DNA of 52,787 bases, from contig JAQXBM010000097.1 in assembly GCA_029252405.1 (NCBI GenBank), positions 1 to 52,787 on the forward strand, in the 5' to 3' direction. The DNA comes from Crocinitomicaceae bacterium (GTDB taxonomy: Bacteria; Bacteroidota; Bacteroidia; Flavobacteriales_D; Crocinitomicaceae). Below, one piece after another: positions 8,778 through 18,900 of the stretch. Made by a program: the position numbers and the translations under genes. The first letter of the stretch is position 1. Every line of letters begins with the position of its first letter. The notes under the pieces were generated by a model. That model worked only from the letters and a program-made list of their open reading frames with translations. It was not told the DNA's origin and made no database searches.

Positions 8778-11700
8778 CTAAAAAAGTAATCCAATAAATA
8801 GTACGTCATCCACTTGTGGTGTGGTCGATTTCCAAAGCGCAAAATTTGAACGAATTGACCTCAGGTGATACTCTGGTTTAATCTCATCCAGTGCCTCGAG
8901 CATTTCCAATACTCCAGAAATCATGAGCTTCTTATCGTTGATACCGCCAAATTGATCAGAGAAACCGTCCGTAAACAAATACAGCGCATCGCCTTTTTCC
9001 AACTTCAATTTCTTCAGGGTGAACTTTGTTTTCATAAGATCGAGACCTCCAATAGAGCGATTATCACCTTTCAACTTCTCGACTTTCCCATTTCTTTTAA
9101 CAATGCTTGTTCGTTTTGCAGAAGCGATCAGAACCTCGTTGGTTTCAAGGTCAATTTCGCAAAGAGAAATATCCATTCCGTCTGTCTCAGAAAGACTCAC
9201 CGCCGATTCATCCCGGTATTCTTTTCTATGGAGAATGTTTTGAATTTCTTTATCCAGTTCCTCCAATACTTGATCAGGCGTTTTCCATTGATACCTCGCC
9301 AAAGAGTAAATATTTCTGAGCGTTACCGATCCAATCATACTCACGAAGGCTCCAGGAACACCATGACCTGTACAATCCGCGCAAGCAATAATTAGCTTGT
9401 TGTTGATTTTCTCAATGAAATAGAAATCACCACTCACGACATCACGCGGCTGGAAGAACAGGTAAGAGTTCGGCAGCGCGTCCCGCATCACATCAACGTT
9501 CGGTAAAATCGAATTTTGAATACGCTCAGCGTAATTGATACTATCCGTTAAATCTTTGTTGATCAAGTGAATTTTCTGCGCATTTTCCACAACCTCTTTT
9601 GTCTTCACTTTTAATTCAGCCTGAAGCAATTCTTTGGACTTTCGAAGACGTGCTGTTCGGTATTGAATGACAATAAATATCAATGCGAGAAAAACCAGAG
9701 CGACCAGGACAATGAACCAAATCTGCTTCCAGTAAGGTTTTGCAATGATCAATTGAACCGTTGTCGGTTTTTCATTTCCTACTCCCTCCCCGTTAAAAGC
9801 ATTCACTTGAAAAACGTACTCGCCGTCAGCAAGTCTTCCGTATGAAGCGGTCATTTCTTGTGTCGGATCAGAAAGCACGCGATCATGTCCTTGGAGCATA
9901 AATCGATACGTGATCTTCTCAGAATCTTTCAAACTCACTCCAATGTATTCGAATTGAACGCGGTACGTACCATAAGGCAAAGAAATGAGGTCCGTTGGCT
10001 CGTATGGTTTATCATCGATCCAAATTTTGACCAAACTAATAATCGGAGCCAGCTGGTTCTTGACATCTTTAGCGGCATCGTATTGAATGGCGCCGTTCTC
10101 TGTTCCAATCCAGACATCAAAGTTTTTATCCAAGGCCATTGCACGAGTGTTCACTTGTCCTTGAATTCCAAAATTGTAATCGTAAGTAGTGATTTGATAA
10201 TCTTTCTCTTTGATCTTGCTTAATGCACCGCGGTGTCCGACCCACATGCTGTTGTTAACGTCGTGTGTCAAAGAATAAATGTAGTTAGAAGCCAGTCCAT
10301 TCTTTTTTGAGAAATGATCGATTTTATTACCTCTTAATTTGAAAACTCCTGATTCGGAAGACCCGACCCAAATATGATTTTCAAGATCTTCAACAATACA
10401 TTTCACTTGTAATTGCCCTGCTTCAATCAATTCAATTTGTTCAATACCCGATTCAGTAATCTTGTACACGAAGCGGCTAAATGTTCCGATCCAGATATCA
10501 CCGCTATTGTCTACCAAAACAGCTTGAATGGCATTATGTCCCAATCCATTCTCGATTCCATAGACTTCCGTTGCTTCGGTATCTAGATCAAAGGCGATCA
10601 AACCACCGTTAGTTGCAATCCATAAGAAATCTGCGTTGGCATCAATCTGATTGATTTGATTACACAAAGTTCCTAATCCCCAATTGATTCTATTCGGAGT
10701 TATTTCATCGGGTTCTAACACAAAGAGTCCTGATTTTTCCGTTCCGATGTAAACCTTGTCATTCTTTGTATACATTGCTGTGATTGAAACCGATCCAAGG
10801 TTGTTCGGGAATTCAATTTCAACTTCATTGGCTCCATTCACGTCCGTGCGCACCAGGCCCGTTGTGGATCCAAACCAACAATAATTCTTGTTAACTAAAA
10901 TCGCTGTAATACTTCTGAGAACTTCATCCTTCTTGAATTCGTAAAAAGTGAAAAAATCATCGGCCATTAGGCTTAATCCAGCCCCAAACGATCCGACCCA
11001 AATACTTCCCTCACGATCTTGAAAAATCGTCTGAACAACATCCGAATTCAGTCCTGTTTTTGTGTTGTAGAAGGTTACTTCTTGTCCATCCCCTTCAACA
11101 GAAGTAATGGGAATCTTAATCAATCCTTTTCCAGTTGTGCCCAACCAAATATTCAATTGATCATCCTGAATAACTGATCGTATTTCTGTGTCTTTTAAGA
11201 AATCGTCCTCGTCCCATTTGCGCATCAACACCTGCCCATTCGAAAGCTTCAATTGACAGAGTATTCCGTCCTTAGTCGTTGCAAAAAGATGCCTATTCTG
11301 TTTACTTTGAGCAATGGAACTAATTTCCTTTCCCGCCAACAAACTCTTCTTCTTGACCCATTTATCTTTCGATTTAGCGAGATGGATGATTCCCCTATCA
11401 GTTCCAAGAACAATGTTCTCTTCGTCGATGTGTTCAATGGCGTAAAAACGAGATGCTCCGAACTTACCGATGCGTTTATATTTCCCCGATGCAAGCTCGA
11501 AGAGACCTTCATTTTGGCTGACAAACAGAACGCCGTTCTCTAAAACTGAGAGTCCGTTAATTGTACTAATCACTTTTTCCTGATCGCCGAATTTGGAAAT
11601 TTCCCCATTCTTTACTTGGGAGATTTCACCACTGTTGTGCCCTACCCAGAGAACATCATCCGGACCGATAAACGTGCTGGTAACTACGTCCTCTGCAAGT

Positions 11701-11918
11701 CCATCTTTGGTGGTATATGTTCTGAAATTTTGACCGTCGTATCTACAAAGCCCTTCTCCTGAACCAATCCACAGGTATCCATGCGCATCTTGATCCATGG
11801 AATAAATGAAGTTCTGCGCCATTCCATCTTCAATTCCAAATGTGTTGAACCTGAAGTTCTGAGCGAAACTCGTAACAGTGAGAAGAAGAAGAAAGTAGCT
11901 AAGTAGAAGTAAGCGCAT
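8778..11918 (-). CDS. Propeller/Y_Y_Y sensor with a SpoIIE-type PP2C phosphatase
   Basis: 1046 residues with a signal peptide at 1-19. About 14 two-component-regulator propeller repeats occupy roughly residues 20-640 (recurring GxxxxxxxD-x-x-G-x-(L/I)-W-(I/V)-G, for example HGYLWIGSGEGLCRYDG). A Y_Y_Y domain (about 650-710), one transmembrane helix (about 733-752), a coiled coil and a SpoIIE/PP2C phosphatase (about 820-1046) follow. The phosphatase shows CADCTGHGVPGAF, LFTDGFSDQFGG and a terminal VDDVLFIG, carrying the metal-binding Asp residues. It would sense a periplasmic signal and dephosphorylate a cytoplasmic Ser/Thr-phosphoprotein, typically an anti-sigma antagonist. It is the last gene of the T9SS operon and its start overlaps the preceding stop by one base. 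Confidence 0.93.
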   Translation of the reverse strand: MRLLLLSYFLLLLTVTSFAQNFRFNTFGIEDGMAQNFIYSMDQDAHGYLWIGSGEGLCRYDGQNFRTYTTKDGLAEDVVTSTFIGPDDVLWVGHNSGEISQVKNGEISKFGDQEKVISTINGLSVLENGVLFVSQNEGLFELASGKYKRIGKFGASRFYAIEHIDEENIVLGTDRGIIHLAKSKDKWVKKKSLLAGKEISSIAQSKQNRHLFATTKDGILCQLKLSNGQVLMRKWDEDDFLKDTEIRSVIQDDQLNIWLGTTGKGLIKIPITSVEGDGQEVTFYNTKTGLNSDVVQTIFQDREGSIWVGSFGAGLSLMADDFFTFYEFKKDEVLRSITAILVNKNYCWFGSTTGLVRTDVNGANEVEIEFPNNLGSVSITAMYTKNDKVYIGTEKSGLFVLEPDEITPNRINWGLGTLCNQINQIDANADFLWIATNGGLIAFDLDTEATEVYGIENGLGHNAIQAVLVDNSGDIWIGTFSRFVYKITESGIEQIELIEAGQLQVKCIVEDLENHIWVGSSESGVFKLRGNKIDHFSKKNGLASNYIYSLTHDVNNSMWVGHRGALSKIKEKDYQITTYDYNFGIQGQVNTRAMALDKNFDVWIGTENGAIQYDAAKDVKNQLAPIISLVKIWIDDKPYEPTDLISLPYGTYRVQFEYIGVSLKDSEKITYRFMLQGHDRVLSDPTQEMTASYGRLADGEYVFQVNAFNGEGVGNEKPTTVQLIIAKPYWKQIWFIVLVALVFLALIFIVIQYRTARLRKSKELLQAELKVKTKEVVENAQKIHLINKDLTDSINYAERIQNSILPNVDVMRDALPNSYLFFQPRDVVSGDFYFIEKINNKLIIACADCTGHGVPGAFVSMIGSVTLRNIYSLARYQWKTPDQVLEELDKEIQNILHRKEYRDESAVSLSETDGMDISLCEIDLETNEVLIASAKRTSIVKRNGKVEKLKGDNRSIGGLDLMKTKFTLKKLKLEKGDALYLFTDGFSDQFGGINDKKLMISGVLEMLEALDEIKPEYHLRSIRSNFALWKSTTPQVDDVLFIGLLF

Positions 11919-12877
11919 TATTTCTTTTTGGTTATTCGAATAACAGATTTTGGTTTGGGAACGCCCCCAATTGGTACAGTGTAGAACGGCATCGACTCAC
12001 CATACTGATTCGTAATATAGAAACTTACATTGTTATTTTTTGCTGGAGCGGATTTATTCTTGTGAAACTGGACATCAAATGTTGACTCCTTTTCACCTTT
12101 CAGAACTTTGTGTTCACTTTTTTGCCAATCGCCATCTCCCGACTTCTTTAATGGTATCGTCAATCGAGTATTGGTAATTATTTTCATCTCACCGTCGTTA
12201 TCCCAGTCGAAGTTTCCTTGTTTAACCGAAATCACGTTGCTATCGATGTACGGATAGATATGTGAAACCTCTCCGGCAGCATCATTCAATCTGAATGTAT
12301 ACTCAAAGGTAAAGGCATTGCCTCCTTCTACGGCACTGTTGGTTGTACTTGACGTGCTCATGAAATACTTGTAAAGATTTCCATCATCTCCAGAAACGCC
12401 GCGTGCACTCAATTTGAACACATACCCTCCGTACTTTTTAGAGTACTCGCCTGAAGTTGGATTGAACGGTCCAAACGTGTACCACTCTCCTGTATTTTCG
12501 TTTCCAAATGTTTTGTAAGACAGGATATTTCCGCTGAACCACTTTCCACGCGGGTCTGTTCCTCGGGCATCTTTGTTCGTGATGCAACCTTTACCGCCAA
12601 AAACAGTAAATTTTGTCTTGGTATTGAATCCTCCCTTTTTCTCATCTATTCCCTCTCCTGTTCCCGGATCGTAAACGCGGAAGTAAACTGATGTTTTCTG
12701 CGTCTTTGGGACGACAAAGAAGAATACCTGACAGAAATCGTCGTCTCCCCAAGATTTTTCGCCATCTCCGCCAAATGTCACTAGGTATGGAATGTTCTCT
12801 TCAGGTGATGGAACCGCCTGCGCGAATAACACATTGACAGGAATCAGTAGTAATAGAATTGAGTAAATTAATTTCAT
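11918..12877 (-). CDS. Secreted protein of unknown function in the T9SS operon
   Basis: 319 residues with a signal peptide at 1-19 (KLIYSILLLLIPVNVLFAQ). The mature protein is beta-rich, with aromatic and Gly-rich segments (YLVTFGGDGEKSWGDDDF, VFFFVVPKTQKTSVYFRVYDP, FDWDNDGEMKI). It has no sorting domain or membrane helix. It ends with a basic tail (VIRITKKK). The frame is packed between the OmpA protein (7 bases upstream) and the SpoIIE receptor (1-base overlap), so its product probably works with the same envelope system, perhaps as a periplasmic ligand or linker. No known family is recognised. Confidence 0.75.
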   Translation of the reverse strand: MKLIYSILLLLIPVNVLFAQAVPSPEENIPYLVTFGGDGEKSWGDDDFCQVFFFVVPKTQKTSVYFRVYDPGTGEGIDEKKGGFNTKTKFTVFGGKGCITNKDARGTDPRGKWFSGNILSYKTFGNENTGEWYTFGPFNPTSGEYSKKYGGYVFKLSARGVSGDDGNLYKYFMSTSSTTNSAVEGGNAFTFEYTFRLNDAAGEVSHIYPYIDSNVISVKQGNFDWDNDGEMKIITNTRLTIPLKKSGDGDWQKSEHKVLKGEKESTFDVQFHKNKSAPAKNNNVSFYITNQYGESMPFYTVPIGGVPKPKSVIRITKKK

Positions 12878-12884
12878 AGGTTAT

Positions 12885-15047
12885 TTATTCCGGTATTATT
12901 TCAACTTCGTTAGATGAGATGAGTTTAAAATCAACTCGGCGATTTTTCGCTCTTCCCTCTTCGGTTTCATTATCGAATTTAGGGCGAGTTTCACCAAAGC
13001 CTCTATTTTCGAGTCTGCTTCTATCGATACCCGTTTCTACCAGATAGTCTGATATCGCGGACGCCCGCTTCGTCGAAAGAAGCAAGTTGTCTTCATCTTG
13101 ACCAACATCATCCGTATGGGCGCTTATCAATAGTCTCACACCTTCAAACTCTTTCAATAACAGTACCAATATTTCGAGTTTCTCTTTTGTTTCATCTGTG
13201 ACTTCCCACTCGTTCGTCTCAAATTCGATATTCTCAAGGGTGAAAGATTGATTTAGAGGCAGATCATTCAAAGAATCTCGTTGAACAGAATAGATGGTTG
13301 CATCTTCATAGCCTAACTTCACTATTTCCACCCAAGTCTCGTGTGCTTCACCAATGTTGAGCCATTGCCCCACTGAATAGACGTAGGTTGAATCAGTTGG
13401 ATCGAATAGTGTATTCACAATGTAATGATCAGAAATGGGAGAAAGAAACGCATTCGTATCAGATAGTTGCGTCTCCGTTCGCGCGAACTCAATACTGTGA
13501 ACAACTGCTGCGGAATCGGTGTTTTCCAGCGGAGGTTCGCTATCAACTATTTGTCCGCCATCCTCGAAAGCCCCCATTGGCCTAATATCTTGCGCAGTAA
13601 TTGCCGCATTATAGTCTGTATTCGCTTCGTTAATCGTATCCGAATAACCTGTGGCATCATTGGAAGCGACGATGTATTTATACGAACAATCCTTGAACGG
13701 CTCACCATAGCGCGTTCCGACAATCCCCAGCGTAACTTGATATGAACCTTCCTTTTCGAAACTGTGCGACGGGTTTCTGGTTGTGAACAAAGTGCCATCA
13801 GAAAAAATCCAATAGTAGGATCCAATTTCCACACCTGGTAAAAATGATCTCAGGGGATTGAGGTAAAACTCTTGTCCGAGTTTCACACTATCTGGAGAAC
13901 TAATGTAGGGTTGTTCCTCATTTGCCAATTCGAGTGTATAGCTCGCCTGATTAGCGTAAGTTTTCTTAATAATCGTATCGTAGATGTCAACGCTGATTTC
14001 ATACACTCCTGGTCCAGGGAAACAGTAATCAATTTCATATCCGTACTTATTCACTCCGTTGATATCCCATCGATAGACCAATGCATCAATTCCTCCCAGT
14101 CCGTAGGCAGTTTCTTCGAGAAGTGTGTAGCAGAAATCGTCATCGACAATGGAATCACACCCTTCGAAATCTGGAAAGAGCATTTCAAAAGACCACAAAC
14201 CATCCGAACCATTTCGATTAGAAGAAAAGAATCCTGACTTCCCTTGAGTTCTCGAGATCAGTCCAAAATCGTCGCCCGCACTGTTCAATGGTTCACCCAT
14301 TAATTTCGTGCTCGCCATAACACCCACCCCATCTGCTTGATAAATGTCTAAACCTCCATAAGCCTTTCGATTGGAGGAAAAATAGAGCATGTTTCCAATC
14401 CATGTGGGAAAGAATTCGTTGGAAGAAGTATTAATCTCGCTACCGAAGTTCACAGGTTCGCCCCAAATGCCACTGACTTTCTCAATAATCCACAGATCGT
14501 ACCCTCCCATTCCGCCTGGCATATTGCTCGAAAAGACCAAGGTATTTCCGTCCGCGGAAAGCGCTGGATGCGTGCAATTGTAGGATGAATTATTTACACT
14601 CATTGATCTTGGACTACTCCACTCATCATTTTCAAAGGTGCTTATGAATAATCCAAGCAGGTTTTCATCTTCCTGTAATGCTTTAAATTGATGATCAATA
14701 CGGAGATTTCTTGATACGATGCAAACATTCCCGCTATCGTTGAATGAAATAGGACCATCATGAAAATCAGATCTGAATTTTTTATCGAAACGACCGGAAG
14801 AGAAAGAGCTATCAAGGTTTAGTACGTAGAGGTCGATTGGTTCTGTACCATCCTTATCCAAGTGTGTATGAGCGATTCGGTCCTTTCGTGTCCCACAAAG
14901 AACCAATGATGACTTCCAAAAAGCTGGAGAGTACATATCTCCATTCAACGGAACTTCAATTTGCTTCACGTTGAATTGAGAGGCTTCCTGAGCGTTGGTC
15001 AGCAAAGAGCAAAAAACGATAAAATATGTGAGTAAACTTTTTACCAT
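12885..15047 (-). CDS. PD40-PKD-OmpA periplasmic protein, PorE-like
   Basis: 720 residues with a signal peptide at 1-19. Residues about 140-280 contain WD40-like PD40 repeats (ALSADGNTLVFSSNMPGG, GGYDLW, MLYFSSNR, FGLISR). A PKD-like domain lies around 375-470 (YYWIFSDGTLFTTRNPSHSF, GSYQVTLGIVG). The C-terminal OmpA domain (about 600-712) has LENIEFETN, ISAHTDDVGQDEDN, LSTKRASAISDYLVETGI and NRRVDFKLI, the peptidoglycan-binding pattern. PorE of the type IX system also has PD40 and OmpA parts; here a PKD replaces the carboxypeptidase-regulatory domain. Its start overlaps the PorP/SprF-like gene by seven bases. It likely anchors that membrane protein to the cell wall. Confidence 0.88.
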   Translation of the reverse strand: MVKSLLTYFIVFCSLLTNAQEASQFNVKQIEVPLNGDMYSPAFWKSSLVLCGTRKDRIAHTHLDKDGTEPIDLYVLNLDSSFSSGRFDKKFRSDFHDGPISFNDSGNVCIVSRNLRIDHQFKALQEDENLLGLFISTFENDEWSSPRSMSVNNSSYNCTHPALSADGNTLVFSSNMPGGMGGYDLWIIEKVSGIWGEPVNFGSEINTSSNEFFPTWIGNMLYFSSNRKAYGGLDIYQADGVGVMASTKLMGEPLNSAGDDFGLISRTQGKSGFFSSNRNGSDGLWSFEMLFPDFEGCDSIVDDDFCYTLLEETAYGLGGIDALVYRWDINGVNKYGYEIDYCFPGPGVYEISVDIYDTIIKKTYANQASYTLELANEEQPYISSPDSVKLGQEFYLNPLRSFLPGVEIGSYYWIFSDGTLFTTRNPSHSFEKEGSYQVTLGIVGTRYGEPFKDCSYKYIVASNDATGYSDTINEANTDYNAAITAQDIRPMGAFEDGGQIVDSEPPLENTDSAAVVHSIEFARTETQLSDTNAFLSPISDHYIVNTLFDPTDSTYVYSVGQWLNIGEAHETWVEIVKLGYEDATIYSVQRDSLNDLPLNQSFTLENIEFETNEWEVTDETKEKLEILVLLLKEFEGVRLLISAHTDDVGQDEDNLLLSTKRASAISDYLVETGIDRSRLENRGFGETRPKFDNETEEGRAKNRRVDFKLISSNEVEIIPE

Positions 15048-15952
15048 CCTGCAAAACGCGGCCCTTGCGTATTCGATTTATAGACAAAATTATACTTCAC
15101 CCCAATTTCGTGCGAACCGAACGTATACTTGGCAATTTTACTGATTGGCATCCCGAAAGAATACATTGCATAAAACTGGTTGGTGATTTTCGCCTCGAAC
15201 ATTCCTATGATTGCTTCTTCGGTTCGATACGAAAGTCCGACATCAAACCTTTCGTTGAGCTTCAACTTGGTATTGAAATCAAATTGAACTCTATTGTTTG
15301 CTCTGAACTTCATCAAGATGGACGGTTTCAGCCCCATTTCATTCTTCAGGTCGAATTCGTAACCTCCTCCCAACAAGAAATTGTAGTTCGCTAAGTCGCT
15401 GAAACTTCTGAATTGATTGTCCTCGAAGCGATGTCCGAGTAAAGTAGGAATTGAAAAGCTCGCGAAGTATTTTTCAGCCGTGTAGTATGCGCCTATTCCA
15501 AAATTTGGTTGAACTCCGACCTGCGTGTTGCTCGATATCTCCTGATCATCCTCGGCAAATACTTGTAATTCCGAATAGTTCGATTGAATCAAACTAAGGC
15601 CTCCTGAAATACCAAGACGCAAACTCGCATTATTCATATTGATTCTGTAGGAATACAATCCGTTTACGGTTGTTCGATTGTCAACACCAATCTGATCAGC
15701 ATACAATTGAACGCCAACGGAAGAATTCATGTCTTTGAGTGGAGCGTGCACCGTGATGGATTCCGTTGTTGGTGCTCCATCAAATCCGACCCACTGTGCC
15801 CTAAACGATCCAATGGCGCTCATCACATCTTCTCCCCCCGTTGCAGCTGGATTAAGTGCAATAGGATTGAACATGTATTGGCTTTGCAGCGAGGAATACT
15901 GTCCAAGTGCGCTAAACGATACTAAAAACGATATGGCGATTAACACTCTCAC
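15041..15952 (-). CDS. Type IX secretion PorP/SprF family membrane protein
   Basis: 303 residues with a signal peptide at 1-17. The family signature follows at once: SLQSQYMFNPIALNPAATGG, then FRAQWVGFDGAPTT, then a beta-barrel of about 14 strands ending in HEIGVKYNFVY. PorP/SprF proteins sit in the outer membrane and are needed to attach or deliver T9SS cargo with type B C-terminal domains; the flavobacterial SprF-SprB pair is the model. The gene overlaps by four bases the upstream gene for just such a type B cargo. I infer that it is the dedicated partner of that cargo. A second paralog lies at 32336. Confidence 0.92.
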   Translation of the reverse strand: MRVLIAISFLVSFSALGQYSSLQSQYMFNPIALNPAATGGEDVMSAIGSFRAQWVGFDGAPTTESITVHAPLKDMNSSVGVQLYADQIGVDNRTTVNGLYSYRINMNNASLRLGISGGLSLIQSNYSELQVFAEDDQEISSNTQVGVQPNFGIGAYYTAEKYFASFSIPTLLGHRFEDNQFRSFSDLANYNFLLGGGYEFDLKNEMGLKPSILMKFRANNRVQFDFNTKLKLNERFDVGLSYRTEEAIIGMFEAKITNQFYAMYSFGMPISKIAKYTFGSHEIGVKYNFVYKSNTQGPRFAGW

Positions 15953-18900
15953 TTTTTCAATACTACGTAGCCGTTATAGGTTATAGAATCATTGACCAAC
16001 AAGGTATAGAAATACGTATCATTCTTTAACTCGTCTCCGTTTGCATTTTGACCATTCCAATCATTCTGGTAGTCACTATTTTCGTAAACCAATTGCCCCC
16101 AACGATTGAAGATCTGCAAGGAAAGTCTTGTTTCCTCCCCTATTTTCAAGTCAAAATAATCGTTTTTTCCATCGTTGTTCGGTGTCACTGCCTGCGGGAT
16201 GAAAACATCGATTACTTGGATTATTACTTCATCAGAAACAGCTGGACATACATCATTGGAAACCGTCCAAATGAAGGTGTTCGTTCCCAATTCCAAATCT
16301 GTGACATCTGAATTAGGATCAAATTCGTCCGTTAGAATAGCCGTCGAAACCGTAGACCACTGACCTGTTGCATTCAACGGAATATCTGCTTCGAGCGTAG
16401 AAGAAAAGTCAAAAATCAATGTTTGATCTTCACCAGCGTAGGCTGTTACGACATCGTAGATTGAGATAAGCACTTCCGCACTGTCTGGACAAGCTCCTGC
16501 ACTTACAAATTGGATCGGGTATGGTCCCCCAACTGCCGAAGTCGACGGACTGATTTCTCCTTTGGATGGATCAACCAGATCAATGGAAGTTGGACCAGTA
16601 AAGACCCCATCTGTAGCTCCGGTAATTAGAGGAACTTGATTCCCATCGGAAACACAATAGTCATTCGCAGAATACTCCACAGACACTGAGTTTTGTCCGA
16701 TAATCGTGATGTCAAATGTTGCGGTATCCTGACAAAAGGCATTTGAAACAATGTATTGAATCGTATAGGTTGATCCTGCGGTTGAGTTGGCCAAATTGAT
16801 TTCACCTGTAGATGAATCGATGGAAAGTCCTGGAGAAGATGAGAATACTCCTCCAACGGTCGCTATAGAAATCGGAGCTAGGTTCTGATCGCTGACGCAA
16901 TATGCCGTTTGTGCGTAAGCAAATGAAGGATCAGGTGTGTCCTCAATGTAAATGACCACAGAATCAATCGAGGGACAAGCGCCTGCAGTGGTGTAAACCA
17001 GCGTGTATGGACCGGGAGCAGAGGCCGAAACGTCAATCTTACCAGTTGAGGTATTAAACACGAGTCCCACAGTTGAAGTGAACGTCCCGCCTAAGGTCGC
17101 GATGACCGTCGGTGAAGGATCCGCTTCGTTTTGACAAAAATTGCTTGCTGCGTAAGAGAAACTCGCATCATCAGCGGGATCAATTGTAATATTATATGTT
17201 GTTGATGTTTGACATGGTGCTATCCCTGCCAAGTATTGGATTGAATAGGGACCGCCAACTGTTGAAGCATTCAGGTCAATTTCACCCGTTACGCTATCAA
17301 TAAATACTATTCCAACTGGACCACTGAATGTGCCTCCAGGAGATGCAACAACACTCGGCAATACCGTTCCGCCACCACTGCAATAATTCGCTTGAGAGTA
17401 TGCGAATGTTGGATCAAGGGAAGCGACAATGTAGAATTCTAAAGAGTCAGTTGCGGCACATGTTCCATCAGTCGTATAATAAAGTTGATAAGGTCCACCA
17501 GGTATTGAGGTACTTACTTCAATTTCTCCAGTCGAAGCGTTCGCTACTGTAAGACCTGCTGGAGCAAAAAACACACCTCCCGGTGTTGTGATGGAAGTCG
17601 GCAATACATTTGGATCATTGGCACAGAGTATTGCACTGGCGTAGGTGAATGTTGGGTCCTCACTTTGAGTAATTGTCACTGCTACGGTAACCGTATCGTC
17701 GCAACTCCCATTATTCACTATGTACTGCACATCATATGGTCCTCCAGGTATTGAATTATCCAAGTCGATTTCTCCAGTTGAACCATTGACGATAAGTCCC
17801 GCTGAACTTGTAAAAGCACCTCCAGGCGTTACGATGAAACTAGGAAGTTCCGTTCCTGTACCAGAGCAGTACACGACTTGGTTATATCCGAAACTCGCAT
17901 CTGGAATCGGGCTAATGGTAATTTGAATCGAATCACTATCAGGACAAACCAATCCAGGTGTAGTATAAACTAGCCAGTAAGTTCCGCCAGGAGTAGATAA
18001 TGCCAAATCGATTTCGCCGTTAGTGGCATCCGCTAACTCCAATCCTGATTCAGCAGTAAAGGTTCCACCCGGTTCGTTGATCGAAGTTGGAAGCGGGTTG
18101 GACTCATTGTTACAAAATTGAGTAGCACCAAAAGTAAATGTCGCGTCCCCATCCGTTTCAATATAAATGATTGTCGACCATGAACCCTCGCATGTTAGTG
18201 GATAACCACCGTAAGTAATTGTGTAAGGTCCCCCCGCAGTTGATGCCGCTAAATTAATTTCACCCGTATTCACATCTGCAAACACCACTTCCGTCGGACC
18301 GGTAAAGGTACCTCCCAAAGGAGCATTAATTGTTGGGATAGGATTTGCTTCGGACTGGCAAATAACTGGATATCCAGCAAAGTTTCCTCCTGAATTGGAC
18401 GTATAAGTCACAATCGGGTCGAGCGTTCTAGTTGCTACAAAGGCATTATCTGTTGTCACGCTGGGAACAATTGTCCCGAATGTAATGGTGTTGTTGTAAT
18501 ATCCTCCGATGACGTATTTTTCAGTCTTGTAGGTGTCAATACTCATCGCCCAAGAATAGGTAGATGAAGGAATCACTTCAAAATTTTGATACGTTCCATC
18601 GGTATGATAGTGCGCAATCATCACCTCACTGCCCGAAGCTCCTCCCGTATAGCTAAAATCGGTACCCGAGGACAAGCTTGTCCCTCTTAATCTTCCTACT
18701 GCATATAAGTTTCCGTAACCGTCAGCGTGCAGACCAAGAAAATAGTCAATGTGGTCATAGTTGGAATCGAATTCCTTGAGCCAAATCTCACTCCCGCTCG
18801 ATTTATTGAGTTTTGAGATGATAATATCATCATGATTAGAGCTAATAGCAGTGCCATCTGGAGTAATGCTTCCATTGTGCAAGGTACCTGTAACATAGAC

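Noticed and set aside
16440-18480. Regular repeats considered as a CRISPR array
   Set aside because: Units are about 240 bp, diverged and inside one open frame encoding a secreted protein; no short identical repeats with unique spacers.
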